A stretch of 64,000 nt of DNA from Rhodobiaceae bacterium (GCA_021404525.1 JAAWWE010000005.1:174684-238683), one strand, 5' to 3'. Shown: positions 39,533 to 49,370, counted from the stretch's first letter. The notes: a model not told the origin generated them from the letters alone. Translations and numbers: made by a program.

Positions 39533-40895
39533 TGCCGAATACCTCCTTCAAATGGTCGTTCAGGAACGTGCCATCCGGGTCCATTGCCTCACGAACCGCC
39601 AAGAAGTCATTCCAGTTCGGATAGAGTTTGGCGAAGTCTGGGGCTTTGTACGTATGCAGTTTGCCCCAGTGCGGACGACCGCCATGCTTTTGCAGAATGG
39701 GCTCCACTGCTGAGAAGAGCGGTTTGTAGTCTTCTTCGTAATATCTGTGGATCGCAATGGAACAGCTTTCGCGACCCTGGAAAGGGGAGAGCCAGATATC
39801 ATCCGACTTCACATAGCGGAATTCCCAGGGGAAGAAGAGATCAATATTCTCACCCTCAACCAGGCTGCGGATTTCTTTTAGCGCTTCGAGCGCGTTTTCC
39901 CGCGGTAGGTGATATTCCATCTCGTTGAAGCGTACATTGCGGTCGCTTGGATAGACCTTCCAGGACGTGTCCACGAAGGTTTCGTCAGGCAGGTCTTCAA
40001 GGGCAGAACGGATGAAGTATTCCCGAAGCGAGGGCGCCCAGCCTAAATAGTCAGCGAGGGCTTTTAAGGTCATGACGCCGTCATCGTCTTCTGCGATGGA
40101 TGGCGCGAGCGGTTCATCTGTTTCGTTGTGGCTGATCCCCATGCACATGGATGAGAAGGGGATGTAATAGAACTCGAAGTTTCGGTTCTCTGCCGCCAAT
40201 GTGTCAGCCTGTTCCACCATCTCATCAAACGGGGCGACCCAGGTACGCTTGTTGATGCGGTGGGGGGTGCGGTTTTGCAGGCGGATTTTTGTGATGATTC
40301 CGAGTGAGCCTAGAGAGACACGGGCGGCCTGGAAAAGATCCGGCTGTTGGTTCTTGTCACACCAGACCGTGTCGCCAGCGGCGGTCACCAGTTCAAGGCC
40401 GGTCACATAGCTTGAGAGCGAACCGAACTTCTCGCCAGTGCCGTGGGTCGAGGTGGCGATGGAGCCCGCCAGTGTTTGGCGGTTGATGTCGGGCATGTTG
40501 ACGAGTGCCTGACCCTTTTCCTCCAGTGGAGCGCCCAGGTCGCCGAGCTTGCTGCCGGCGCCTACCGTTGCTTCCATGGTTTCGCCGTTTGTTTCCAAGA
40601 CACCGCTTAGGCGATCGAGGGACATGATCGTCCCGTCGGTTGGCACCAGCGCTGTGAAGGAGTGCCCGGTGCCAACAGGTCGAATGGGCTTTGGACTTGA
40701 TGTGATGATTTCTGCAACTTCAGCTGCATTGGCTGGAGCAAGCCGTGCTTCAGGCAGGCAGCTTTGGCCACCTGACCAGTTTTGCCACTTGATCCTCCGG
40801 TCTGGAGTTTCCGCAAACGCAGAGACGGGTTTGCCCGTCACAAGGGCTGCAATCGCAGCGCCCTGCATCATCATCTCACGTCGGTTGAGGCTCAT
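39525..40895 (-). CDS. Exported FAD-linked oxidase, D-arabinono-1,4-lactone oxidase-like
   Basis: 456 residues. Twin-arginine signal at the N-terminus (MSLNRREMMMQG, cleaved near AFAET). FAD-binding PCMH-type domain (about 40-220) with PVGTGHSFTAL, where His78 matches the covalent-flavin His of the ALO group, and NMPDINRQTLAGSIATSTHGTG. C-terminal ALO domain ends with HWGK (about 409-412), the conserved catalytic signature of aldonolactone oxidases. It probably oxidises a sugar or lactone in the periplasm and could pass electrons to the neighbouring cytochrome. Overlaps both neighbours. Confidence 0.87.
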   Translation of the reverse strand: MSLNRREMMMQGAAIAALVTGKPVSAFAETPDRRIKWQNWSGGQSCLPEARLAPANAAEVAEIITSSPKPIRPVGTGHSFTALVPTDGTIMSLDRLSGVLETNGETMEATVGAGSKLGDLGAPLEEKGQALVNMPDINRQTLAGSIATSTHGTGEKFGSLSSYVTGLELVTAAGDTVWCDKNQQPDLFQAARVSLGSLGIITKIRLQNRTPHRINKRTWVAPFDEMVEQADTLAAENRNFEFYYIPFSSMCMGISHNETDEPLAPSIAEDDDGVMTLKALADYLGWAPSLREYFIRSALEDLPDETFVDTSWKVYPSDRNVRFNEMEYHLPRENALEALKEIRSLVEGENIDLFFPWEFRYVKSDDIWLSPFQGRESCSIAIHRYYEEDYKPLFSAVEPILQKHGGRPHWGKLHTYKAPDFAKLYPNWNDFLAVREAMDPDGTFLNDHLKEVFGIA

Positions 40896-41272
40896 TTCTC
40901 GTCTCCCGCCAAGAAGGCAATCAGGTTTTCAAAATCGTCTATGCCGCAATCGGGGCAGGCGCCGAGCGGCGGCATGCCTTCAAAGCCGTTGAGCGTGCTT
41001 TGCAGAAGGCCTTCTGCGCCGCGGGCGTCCATCCGTGGCGTCCAGGCTCTCACATCTCCGGAGAGCGGTGCGCCGTTTTCCGGGTCGGCATGGCAAGCCT
41101 GGCAGGCGCGCTCATATTTTTCTGCAAGGACAGGGTCGGCTGGAACCCGAGTTTCTGCGGCAGCGATGATCGCTGCCCGTTCCTCGGCTGTCTGCGGCTC
41201 CTCACCGCAGGCGGCAAGAGCGATGGCAGCGCTAAGCAATAGTGCTTTTGCGCCAAATTTGACCGTTTTCAT
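40892..41272 (-). CDS. Lipoprotein cytochrome c (c5-like)
   Basis: 126 residues. Lipobox LAAC (Cys22) after a signal peptide, haem motif CQACH (57-61), and GMPPLGACPDC giving the axial Met100 with an extra CxxC (106/109) typical of cytochrome c5. It would be membrane-anchored, facing the periplasm, and serve as electron acceptor for the flavoprotein. ATG is preceded by a G-rich SD. First gene of the operon; overlaps the flavoprotein start by ATGA. Promoter at 41311-41339. Confidence 0.9.
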   Translation of the reverse strand: MKTVKFGAKALLLSAAIALAACGEEPQTAEERAAIIAAAETRVPADPVLAEKYERACQACHADPENGAPLSGDVRAWTPRMDARGAEGLLQSTLNGFEGMPPLGACPDCGIDDFENLIAFLAGDEK

Positions 41273-41310
41273 GGTGTGCCCCCTATGTGCGGCGATCCTC
41301 TAGCTCGCAC

Positions 41311-41364
41311 ATAAAAGACCTTTTGGGCCTTGGGGTCAACAAAATAATAGTTATGACTATTATT
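41311..41364 (-). promoter_or_regulatory. Promoter and 22-bp palindrome before the cytochrome operon
   Basis: On the - strand TTGACC (41339-41334) and TTTTAT (41316-41311) are 17 nt apart. Three nt upstream of the -35 lies AATAATAGT-N4-ACTATTATT (41343-41364), perfect 9-bp arms, overlapping the tetR stop codon. It is the obvious candidate site for the TetR protein encoded directly upstream. Confidence 0.6.
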
Positions 41365-41998
41365 TCTGGCTTGAGATGATTTCCTGCCAATAAGCGGTGA
41401 TGGCCGAAGTGGCCTCCCGCATCACCGTCTCAGACGAGATTGCCTGCTCTTCCATCGCCATCTCGATAGCGGCATACCCAATATCCACAGTGAGGCGTGC
41501 TTTGATCCAGAGCTCGGTTTTGGGGATTTTCGGCACGAGTGCAGTCAGGTGTTCGACCCATTCGTTTGTCACTTGATGGTGAGACGCGAGACGAACCTGC
41601 TGCAGGGTGGGAACGGCGCGCAGGGCGCGCATGATCGAGAGACCGCCAGGGTGCTGTTCGGTGACCCGTAATGTTTCCATCAGGTTTTCGTAGGTTCCCT
41701 CAATTTGGGCCTCAATGCTGCCGCCGGCATCGGCCAAAAACCGTTCGAATATTTCATTCTGCTCTTGCATTAGCCGGTCGCCCAACGCACGCAGGACCGC
41801 ATATTTGTTTGGGAAATAGCGATAGAGAGTGGGCGGGGTGATTTCAGCTTTTTCAGCGATCAGGTTGGTGGAGATGCGCTCCACCCCTTCTTCTTCAAGC
41901 AAGCGTGCGGCGACGTCCAGCACACGCTCATAGGTTTCTATGGCCCGTTTCTGACGTGGCTTGTTCTTTGGTTCCAGGTCGATGTTTGGATCGGTCAT
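41360..41998 (-). CDS. TetR-family regulator upstream of the exported redox operon
   Basis: 212 residues. The HTH block is [54 protein letters not shown]. It also carries a C-terminal region with [19 protein letters not shown], seen in some regulators of lipid or aromatic catabolism. The start overlaps the ubiG stop by ATGA; the stop overlaps the palindrome at 41343-41364. It probably controls the cytochrome operon; direct evidence is only position. Confidence 0.88.
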   Translation of the reverse strand: MTDPNIDLEPKNKPRQKRAIETYERVLDVAARLLEEEGVERISTNLIAEKAEITPPTLYRYFPNKYAVLRALGDRLMQEQNEIFERFLADAGGSIEAQIEGTYENLMETLRVTEQHPGGLSIMRALRAVPTLQQVRLASHHQVTNEWVEHLTALVPKIPKTELWIKARLTVDIGYAAIEMAMEEQAISSETVMREATSAITAYWQEIISSQK

Positions 41999-42759
41999 GG
42001 GGTGGGCTTTGGTTTGGTTGCCACCATCATATAGTTGACGCCCATGTCGGTTGAAAGCGACCAGCGGTCAGATAATGGGTTGTAGGTGACACCAGTTTCT
42101 TCGGTGACTTCGAGACCTGTGCGCTCAATGCTCTTGAAGAGCTCGGCAGGGGTGATGAATTTGTTCCAATCATGGGTTCCTCTGGGAAGCCAGCGCAGGA
42201 TGTACTCAGCGCCCACGATTGCGAGCCCAAAGGCTTTCAATGACCGGTTGAGGGTTGCGCAGAAAAGAATGCCGCCGGGTTTGAGCATCTGGGTGCATGA
42301 AACAAGGAACCCGTCACGGTCTGCCACATGCTCGATTACTTCCATATTCAATATGACGTCAAATTGTGCACCGCTTGCTGCAAGGTCTTCAGCGGTGGTT
42401 ACTCTGTAGTCAATATTGAGGCCCTGTTCCTCTGCATGGACGCTCGCGGTCTTGATATTTGCTTCGCCTGCGTCGGCGCCGAGCACGTTTGCCCCAAGGC
42501 GTGTCATGGGTTCGCTCAAGAGGCCGCCGCCGCAGCCAATGTCCAGCAGTGAGAGCCCTTCGAATGGTGCGGATTTTGCAGAATCGAGCCCAAAATGCGC
42601 GACGACGCGCTCTCTGACAAAGTCCAGGCGTGTGGGGTTGAATTTGTGCAGTGGCGCAAATTTGCCCGTTGGGTCCCACCATTCGGCTGCCATGGCGGAA
42701 AAACGGGCGATTTCGTCCTTATCGACGCTTGATGTCTGGCTTTGAGCACCGTCGATCAC
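41995..42759 (-). CDS. ubiG: Ubiquinone biosynthesis O-methyltransferase UbiG
   Basis: 254 residues from GTG 42759, fixed by AAGGAG 7 nt upstream; the frame stays open to 42837 but without an [51 protein letters not shown] (about 71) and NMEVIEHV are diagnostic. It methylates ubiquinone intermediates at two steps. Divergent from lysC. Confidence 0.96.
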   Translation of the reverse strand: MIDGAQSQTSSVDKDEIARFSAMAAEWWDPTGKFAPLHKFNPTRLDFVRERVVAHFGLDSAKSAPFEGLSLLDIGCGGGLLSEPMTRLGANVLGADAGEANIKTASVHAEEQGLNIDYRVTTAEDLAASGAQFDVILNMEVIEHVADRDGFLVSCTQMLKPGGILFCATLNRSLKAFGLAIVGAEYILRWLPRGTHDWNKFITPAELFKSIERTGLEVTEETGVTYNPLSDRWSLSTDMGVNYMMVATKPKPTP

Positions 42760-42972
42760 TTGAACGCTCCTTCTGCGGGCTGCGCGTGCAGCCAGTGTTG
42801 CGGATGGGGGGGCATCCGAGTATGTATGGCCCCGCAAAAGCGGATGGGTTGATGAGGGCCTTGCCTCAGAAGCACGCCGCTTTTGTTTATGTATATGTGC
42901 ATGGCCTTGTCGCGCGGTCCAGTTTGCCGCGCCAGTTTAGCGTATGGGCCGCTTGCGTGAAGGTTAGGAATG

Positions 42973-44244
42973 ATGGCCCGATTGGTCATGAAATTTGGTG
43001 GTACCTCTGTTGCTGATCTAGAGCGGATCCGCAACGTGGCGACCCATGTCAAACGCGAAGTTGAGGCTGGCCATCAGGTTGCGGTGGTTGTGTCCGCCAT
43101 GGCAGGGACCACAAACCAGCTGGTGACGTGGACCAAAGAAGCGGCCGCCCTTCATGACGCGCGGGAATATGACGCAGTCGTTTCTGCCGGGGAACAGATC
43201 TCGGTCGGCCTTCTGGCGATTACCCTGCAGGAGATGGGGGTATCGGCGCGGTCCTGGCTTGGCTGGCAGATCCCGATCCTGACGGATGATGCCCATGGCG
43301 CGGCGCGGATTGCTGACATTGATGCGGCGAAGCTTGGTGAACGCATCGACCAGGGCCAGGTTGCTGTGATTGCTGGCTTTCAGGGCATCAGCCCGGATGG
43401 ACGCATTGCGACGCTTGGTCGTGGCGGATCAGATACCAGTGCCGTGGCCGTTGCGGCCGCGCTCAATGCAGAGCGCTGTGATATCTACACGGACGTGGAC
43501 GGGGTCTATACAACTGACCCACGCATTGTGTCGAAAGCGCAGAAGCTCGACAAAATCAGTTATGAAGAGATGCTCGAGATGGCATCGCTTGGCGCCAAGG
43601 TTTTGCAGACCCGGTCTGTAGAATTGGCGATGGTGCATAATGTGCGCCTTCAGGTTCGCTCAAGTTTTGATGCGCCTGATTCACCTCAAGGAACTGGAAG
43701 CGGATCGTCTTATGTTGGTCCGGGGACACTTGTCTGTGGCGAGGAAGAAATCGTGGAACAAGAAGTCGTAAGTGGCATTGCCTATACGAAAGACGAAGCC
43801 AAAATCACGCTGATCAAAGTTGCTGATCAACCAGGTGTGGCGGCGCGTATCTTTGGGCCACTGGCAGATGCTGCCATCAATGTTGATATGATCGTGCAGA
43901 ACGTTTCTGAAGACGGTGAACGGACCGACTTGACGTTCACGGTTCCGGTTGCGGATCTGGAGCGAGCTGTCTCCGTGATTGAGGCGGCGTGTGACACGAT
44001 TGGCTATGAGCAGATACTTAGCGACACGGATGTGGTGAAAGTCTCGGTCATCGGGATCGGCATGCGCTCCCACGCGGGTGTTGCACAAAAAATGTTCCAG
44101 ACGCTTGCGGACAAGGGCATCAATCTCCAGGTGATTTCAACATCGGAGATCAAGGTGAGTGTTCTGATTTCTGCTGAATATACAGAGCTTGCCGTTCGGG
44201 CACTCCATTCAGCCTATGGTCTTGACGACGAAGCTGCGGCATAA
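42973..44244 (+). CDS. lysC: Aspartate kinase
   Basis: 423 residues from the second of two ATGs (better spacing to AGGA). It phosphorylates aspartate, first step to Lys, Met, Thr and Ile. VMKFGGTSVADLERI, GRGGSDTSAVAVAAAL and YTDVDGVYTTDPRIV form the kinase domain; two ACT domains follow (about 265-420) with VADQPGVAARIF and VISTSEIKVSVLI, the sites of feedback control. 210 nt separate it from divergent ubiG; no riboswitch recognised there. Confidence 0.97.
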   Translation: MARLVMKFGGTSVADLERIRNVATHVKREVEAGHQVAVVVSAMAGTTNQLVTWTKEAAALHDAREYDAVVSAGEQISVGLLAITLQEMGVSARSWLGWQIPILTDDAHGAARIADIDAAKLGERIDQGQVAVIAGFQGISPDGRIATLGRGGSDTSAVAVAAALNAERCDIYTDVDGVYTTDPRIVSKAQKLDKISYEEMLEMASLGAKVLQTRSVELAMVHNVRLQVRSSFDAPDSPQGTGSGSSYVGPGTLVCGEEEIVEQEVVSGIAYTKDEAKITLIKVADQPGVAARIFGPLADAAINVDMIVQNVSEDGERTDLTFTVPVADLERAVSVIEAACDTIGYEQILSDTDVVKVSVIGIGMRSHAGVAQKMFQTLADKGINLQVISTSEIKVSVLISAEYTELAVRALHSAYGLDDEAAA

Positions 44245-44346
44245 AACGACACGTTTAGATAAGAAAGACAAGATGTCGGTTACGAAGGCGCATATCAATG
44301 CAGCCCGTTTGGCGGGTATGCGGCTATCCTTGCGGGGCGCGAACTG

Positions 44347-46605
44347 ATGCCCGGGACGCAAGGCCCGCGCGTTCTCCTGCGTCGTTTGCGTGAAGCAATG
44401 GCGGAGGTGGGCGAGTCGCAAGCGCGCCTTGATCAGGTGGCGCATCTGATCGCTCAGAATATGGTCGCTGAGGTGTGCTCCATCTACCTGATGCAGCAAG
44501 GTGGCGAACTTGAACTGTTTGCGACAGAAGGTTTGAAACCCTCTGCTGTACACAAGACCCGTCTCAAGGTGGGCACTGGTCTTGTGGGTGATATTGCCGC
44601 TCATGCGCGACCGCTCAATCTTTCAGATGCGCAATCCCATCCAAATTTCGCCTATCGGCCGGAAACGGGTGAAGAGATTTATAAATCCCTTATGGGTGTC
44701 CCGATCCTGCGGTCAGGACGGGTCGCGGGTGTGCTTGTGGTTCAGAACCGGACCATGCGTCACTATTCAGAAGAAGAAGTGGAAGCCCTTGAAACCATCG
44801 CGATGGTGCTGGCGGAGCTTGCAGCAGCTTCTGACCTGATTGCTTTTGATGATGATGGTCATGACGCGGCCTTGCAGCAGCCTCACTACATTGAAGGCAC
44901 GGCGCTTTCTGGCGGTCTTGCTCTTGGCCATGCCGTTCTGCATGAACCAAGGGTCCATGTGACGCGATTGATTGCGGAGAATGTTGAGGTGGAGTCGGAG
45001 CGGCTTGAAAAAGCTGTTTATGAGCTGCGCTCTTCCATCGACAAGATGCTGACCACCTCAGACCTCAGTCATGCGGGCGAGCACCGCGAAGTTCTGCAGG
45101 CCTATCGCATGTTTGCCAATGATCGGGGTTGGCTTAAACGCATGCTGGAGGCGGTGAAGACGGGCCTTACGGCAGAGGCGGCCGTTGAGCGCGTGCAGAA
45201 TGATACGCGGGCGCGGATGATGCGCCAGACGGATCCATATCTGCGGGACCGCCTGCACGATCTGGACGATCTTGCGAACCGTCTCTTGCGTCACCTCACT
45301 GGTGTGGCTCTTTCGTCTGCTAGTGGTGATCTGCCTGAAGACGCGATCATCATTGCGCGCAATATGGGCCCGGCTGAACTCCTGGACTATGACAAAGACC
45401 GGTTGCGCGGTCTGGTGCTCGAAGAAGGTTCTGCCAATGCCCATGTTGCGATTGTGGCGCGTGCGCTTGGCATTGCAGCCATTGGTCGGGCTCAGGGCAT
45501 TCCGGACCGGGTTGAAGATGGTGATGCCATCATTGTCGATGGGGATACGGGCGAACTTTATGTCCGGCCAAGCCAGGACATTGTTGATGCTTATTCTGAG
45601 AAGGCGCGTTTCCGCGCGCGGCGTCAGGCGCAATACAAGGCCATCCGTCATGAGCCGTCTATCACCCAGGACGGTGTAAAGGTTGCGCTCAATGTGAATG
45701 CTGGATTGATGGTGGATCTCCCGCATCTGGACGAAAGCGGCGCCGACGGGATCGGGCTCTTCCGTACAGAGCTTCAGTTCATGATTGCATCCAAGCTTCC
45801 AAGCCAACGTGAGCAGGTTGAGCTTTATAGCGATGTGATGAAGAGCGCAGGTGAGCTGCCTGTTGTATTTCGCACGCTTGATATTGGCGGCGACAAGATG
45901 TTGCCCTACATGCAGCAGGCGGAAGAGGAAAATCCGGCGCTTGGCTGGCGGGCGATCCGTATTGCACTCGACCGCCCTGCGCTTTTGCGGCACCAAGTAA
46001 GGGCCTTGCTTTCGGCGGCTGTCGGTCGCGATTTGCGGCTGATGTTCCCGATGGTCGCTGACGTATCTGAATATGAGCGCGCCCGGGCGCTGGTGGACAA
46101 AGAGTTGGCGCGGCTTGATCAGCATGGCCGGGAAAAACCCCGCTCCGTTGCGGTTGGCACCATGCTGGAAGTTCCTGCTCTGTTCTGGCAGATGGAGTCC
46201 CTGCTTCCAAAGGTCGATTTTGTCTCTATTGGCAGTAATGACCTGATTCAGTTCCTGTTTGCCAGCGATCGTGGGAATCCCCGTGTCGCAAACCGGTATG
46301 ACCTTTTGAGCCCTGGCGCGCTTAACTTCCTGCGTCAGGTGGTGCTGATCTGCAGCCGGCACGACGTTCCGCTGTCGCTTTGTGGGGAAATGGCCGGAAA
46401 CCCGCTGGAGGCAATGGCGTTGCTGGGCCTTGGCCTTCGGACAATCTCGATGTCGCCTGCCGCAATCGGCCCTGTGAAAATGATGGTTCGATCCCTCAAT
46501 GTGGCTGATCTGGAGAGCTTCATGGAAGGTCTCTACAGTTTGCCTGACGCGAGTGTGCGAGATGCTCTCCGCGACTATGCAGATGCTCAAGGAATTGCAA
46601 TTTAA
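44347..46605 (+). CDS. ptsP: Phosphoenolpyruvate-protein phosphotransferase PtsP (EI-Ntr)
   Basis: 752 residues. N-terminal GAF domain (about 20-165) with VCSIYLMQQGGELELFATEGL, then the enzyme I domains: phosphorylated His366 in EEGSANAHVAIVARALG, the PEP-binding FRTLDIGGDKMLPYM, and Cys679 in LCGEMAGNP. It starts the nitrogen-related phosphotransfer to NPr and EIIA-Ntr. 102 nt after lysC; the pair is often adjacent in Hyphomicrobiales. Confidence 0.95.
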   Translation: MPGTQGPRVLLRRLREAMAEVGESQARLDQVAHLIAQNMVAEVCSIYLMQQGGELELFATEGLKPSAVHKTRLKVGTGLVGDIAAHARPLNLSDAQSHPNFAYRPETGEEIYKSLMGVPILRSGRVAGVLVVQNRTMRHYSEEEVEALETIAMVLAELAAASDLIAFDDDGHDAALQQPHYIEGTALSGGLALGHAVLHEPRVHVTRLIAENVEVESERLEKAVYELRSSIDKMLTTSDLSHAGEHREVLQAYRMFANDRGWLKRMLEAVKTGLTAEAAVERVQNDTRARMMRQTDPYLRDRLHDLDDLANRLLRHLTGVALSSASGDLPEDAIIIARNMGPAELLDYDKDRLRGLVLEEGSANAHVAIVARALGIAAIGRAQGIPDRVEDGDAIIVDGDTGELYVRPSQDIVDAYSEKARFRARRQAQYKAIRHEPSITQDGVKVALNVNAGLMVDLPHLDESGADGIGLFRTELQFMIASKLPSQREQVELYSDVMKSAGELPVVFRTLDIGGDKMLPYMQQAEEENPALGWRAIRIALDRPALLRHQVRALLSAAVGRDLRLMFPMVADVSEYERARALVDKELARLDQHGREKPRSVAVGTMLEVPALFWQMESLLPKVDFVSIGSNDLIQFLFASDRGNPRVANRYDLLSPGALNFLRQVVLICSRHDVPLSLCGEMAGNPLEAMALLGLGLRTISMSPAAIGPVKMMVRSLNVADLESFMEGLYSLPDASVRDALRDYADAQGIAI

Positions 46606-46928
46606 GAAGAATTAGCCGTATGCAGAGCAACTCTTTATTTGCAGGACTGCACATCTTTTGATTTATTTAACCATCAGATAGGCACAATTGGGGAATAGTA
46701 TTGTGCTGCGTCATACTTCTGACGAGATTTTGACGCATAGGATGTCTCCGGGTGAGGGGAATTCAGAGTTAGATAGCTGCAGAGTGGCTGTTTTGCTGGG
46801 TTTTCTGTTGGCCATGCATTGCGAAATTTGCGCAGGCCCCATCCAGAGTGAGAAAAAACGGATTGGGCGGTAGAAGCCGCCTGCTAGTGACGAGAAACTC
46901 GCACCAGGCTGCGAGACCGGGAAGGCCG
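46606..46928. promoter_or_regulatory. Gene-free stretch between ptsP and the rodZ-like gene
   Basis: No coding region supported. Two adjacent inverted repeats are present: GCACAAT (46682-46688) with ATTGTGC (46700-46706), and TGCGTCA (46707-46713) with TGACGCA (46731-46737). They abut at 46706/46707, suggesting a regulatory array or a two-hairpin leader. No T run follows either. Confidence 0.35.
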
Positions 46929-48068
46929 ATGAATTCGGAAACTGAAAAGATAAACGTGACCAAGTTTTCCGCTGCTGCCGAAGGTGGCGAGGAAGGTCGT
47001 CGTATTCACCTGCGTGATATCACTGCGGACACACCATTGGATGGTGAAGAGGCCGGGACCGTGCTGCGGAAAGCACGCCTGAAAACGGGTGAAGACCTTA
47101 AATCTGTCTCCGACAAGCTCCGCATTCGCCGTCCGTATCTCGAGGCTCTGGAAGAAAGTCGCCATGATGATTTGCCAGGGCGCGCCTATGCCATCGGGTT
47201 TGTGCGCACCTATTCGGTCTATCTCGGACTAGACGCGGCGGAGCTGGTCTCGCTCTATAAGTCTGAGACAGAACCGGAGACGGAGGACACAAGTCTCGGT
47301 CAACATGCCTATCAGGAGGTTCGCCAGGATGCGCGGCTTCCCAGAGGCTCTCTGTTCATTTTGGCAATCCTGCTGGGCGCGGGCGTCTATGGCGCTTGGC
47401 TGTTGTCTGTTTCTGCAGACCGGATGGTGACCGAACGGGTCCCCCCTGTGCCGGAACGCTTGGGCCTTGCCGCAACGACGGTCGATCAGCCGCCGGTAGC
47501 TGCTCAGGATGTTGCTCGAGCCGAACCTGTGGCCAGTCTTGCTGGCGACAGTGCGTCTGCGGCGGGCAGCCCCCGTGACATTCCAGCCGTCAGCCCGCCT
47601 GCGGCTGAGGCCCCGCTTGTTGCGCCTGAAGCACTCGCGCGGGTTGCTGAAGAAACTCCTGCCGTCGTTGCTGAAGAAGCGCCGGTGAATGAGGTAGAAG
47701 TCGCGGCTTTGACGCCGACAACACCTCCTAGTGAGGAACCCTCGGTCGTGATCGCTGATGATCTGGCGCTGGCAGTTGGTGGGGCGCGGGTCTATGGCCT
47801 TGAAAATGAAGGCGCACGGGTAACGGTTCGCGCTGTGAAACAGGCCTGGTTGCGCATCGAAGCGGGTGACGGATCTGTTCTTCTTAACCAGACATTGTCT
47901 GAGGGTGAGATGTATCGGGCACCGGTAGATGCTGGTGCGATCTTGGTTGCACGGGATGCAGGCGCTTTTGAAGTGTTTGTTGACGGCGCGCTTTTGGGTG
48001 CTGCTGGCCCGTCCGGATTGGTTCTGACAGGCAAGTCGCTCAATCCAGACGATTTGCTGCGCCGCTAA
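46929..48068 (+). CDS. RodZ-like helix-turn-helix membrane protein
   Basis: 379 residues from ATG 46929 (GGAAGG upstream; open frame begins earlier at 46848). Cytoplasmic HTH_25 domain (about 43-112: GTVLRKARLKTGEDLKSVSDKLRIRRPYLEALEE), one membrane helix (about 141-161), a long Pro/Ala/Glu-rich periplasmic linker (about 170-285), and a C-terminal DUF4115 domain (about 300-375: ARVTVRAVKQAWLRIEAGDG). RodZ links MreB to the envelope to set cell shape. It precedes ispG, as in many Gram-negatives. Confidence 0.87.
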   Translation: MNSETEKINVTKFSAAAEGGEEGRRIHLRDITADTPLDGEEAGTVLRKARLKTGEDLKSVSDKLRIRRPYLEALEESRHDDLPGRAYAIGFVRTYSVYLGLDAAELVSLYKSETEPETEDTSLGQHAYQEVRQDARLPRGSLFILAILLGAGVYGAWLLSVSADRMVTERVPPVPERLGLAATTVDQPPVAAQDVARAEPVASLAGDSASAAGSPRDIPAVSPPAAEAPLVAPEALARVAEETPAVVAEEAPVNEVEVAALTPTTPPSEEPSVVIADDLALAVGGARVYGLENEGARVTVRAVKQAWLRIEAGDGSVLLNQTLSEGEMYRAPVDAGAILVARDAGAFEVFVDGALLGAAGPSGLVLTGKSLNPDDLLRR

Positions 48069-48233
48069 GTCCATCAACCGTTTGCGGGTTTAGGTCGGAA
48101 GCTGGATCGCGTGTCGCTTCGCGGCTCTTTGCCGCGCTAACAGGTGACCTGGCAAGGACACTTTTCCTGAAAATGGTTCTGGCATTTGCTATAGAAGCGC
48201 AATCTCTCTTTTCAGGCGAAATGGCAGACTGAC

Positions 48234-49370
48234 ATGAGTATTCGTCCCTGGCGTGATATCGAACGACGGAAATGCCGTCAGATCCACGTTGGCCCTGTGC
48301 CGATCGGGGGCGATGCGCCGATTGCTGTTCAATCCATGACAAATACACCCACTTCCGATGCGGGTGCGACGATTGACCAGATCCGGCAGTTGGAAGATGC
48401 AGGCGCAGACATTGTTCGAGTGTCTTGTCCCGATGAACCTTCGACCGCAGCGCTCAAAGAGATTGTTCGCGCCGCGAAGGTGCCGATCGTCGCGGACATT
48501 CATTTTCACTATAAGCGGGCGCTCGAAGCCGCAGAGGCAGGGGCCGCTTGCCTCAGGATCAATCCTGGCAATATCGGCTCTGCTGAACGGGTGCGCGAAG
48601 TGGTGCAGGCAGCGAAGGATCATGGCTGCTCTATTCGTATTGGCGTGAATGCGGGGTCTTTGGAGCGCCATCTGCTAGAGAAATATGGCGAGCCCTGTCC
48701 CGATGCGATGGTGGAAAGTGCGCTCGAGCATGTTCGGCTCCTCGAAGAGAATGATTTCCACGAATATAAAATCAGCGTCAAAGCGTCCGACGTCTTCATG
48801 ACGGTCGCTGCCTATCAAGGGCTCGCGGACGCGGTTGATTGTCCGCTTCACCTTGGCATTACGGAAGCTGGTGGATTGATGAGCGGCACGGTGAAGTCTG
48901 CCATCGGTATGGGGTCTCTATTGTGGGCAGGAATTGGCGATACGATCCGCGTCTCTTTGTCGGCCGACCCTGTTGAAGAAATCAAAGCCGGTTTTGAGAT
49001 CCTCAAGTCGCTCAATTTACGGCACCGTGGCGTGACGATCATTTCGTGCCCGTCCTGTGCACGTCAGGGTTTCAACGTGATCGAAACTGTTTCCATTCTG
49101 GAAGAGCGGTTGGCACACATTTCTACGTCGATGTCGCTCTCCGTTATTGGCTGTGTCGTCAATGGACCCGGGGAAGCGTCGCAAACAGATATTGGTTTCA
49201 CAGGTGGTGGCGCCGGGTCCGGCATGGTTTACTTGCGTGGACTGCCGGATCACAAGATGGCCAATGACAAGATGATCGATCATCTTGTCGAGCTTGTTGA
49301 AGAGAAAGCGGCAGAGATTGAAGAGGCGCGTGCAGCAGAAGAAGCGCCCGCAGTGCTGGCCGGGGATTAG
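48234..49370 (+). CDS. ispG: 4-hydroxy-3-methylbut-2-enyl diphosphate synthase (flavodoxin)
   Basis: 378 residues. It makes HMBPP from MEcPP in the MEP isoprenoid pathway, using a [4Fe-4S] cluster. [31 protein letters not shown]; cluster cysteines in [12 protein letters not shown] (about 272, 275) and GCVVNGPGE (about 307). Single-domain bacterial type. 165 nt after the rodZ-like gene. Confidence 0.97.
   Translation: MSIRPWRDIERRKCRQIHVGPVPIGGDAPIAVQSMTNTPTSDAGATIDQIRQLEDAGADIVRVSCPDEPSTAALKEIVRAAKVPIVADIHFHYKRALEAAEAGAACLRINPGNIGSAERVREVVQAAKDHGCSIRIGVNAGSLERHLLEKYGEPCPDAMVESALEHVRLLEENDFHEYKISVKASDVFMTVAAYQGLADAVDCPLHLGITEAGGLMSGTVKSAIGMGSLLWAGIGDTIRVSLSADPVEEIKAGFEILKSLNLRHRGVTIISCPSCARQGFNVIETVSILEERLAHISTSMSLSVIGCVVNGPGEASQTDIGFTGGGAGSGMVYLRGLPDHKMANDKMIDHLVELVEEKAAEIEEARAAEEAPAVLAGD

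Noticed and set aside
42760..42969. Lysine riboswitch before lysC
   Set aside because: The 210-nt divergent region lacks the length and conserved core of a lysine riboswitch.
45058..46590. 510-codon open frame on the - strand inside ptsP
   Set aside because: Antisense to an intact ptsP with all catalytic motifs; no recognisable domain or start signal.
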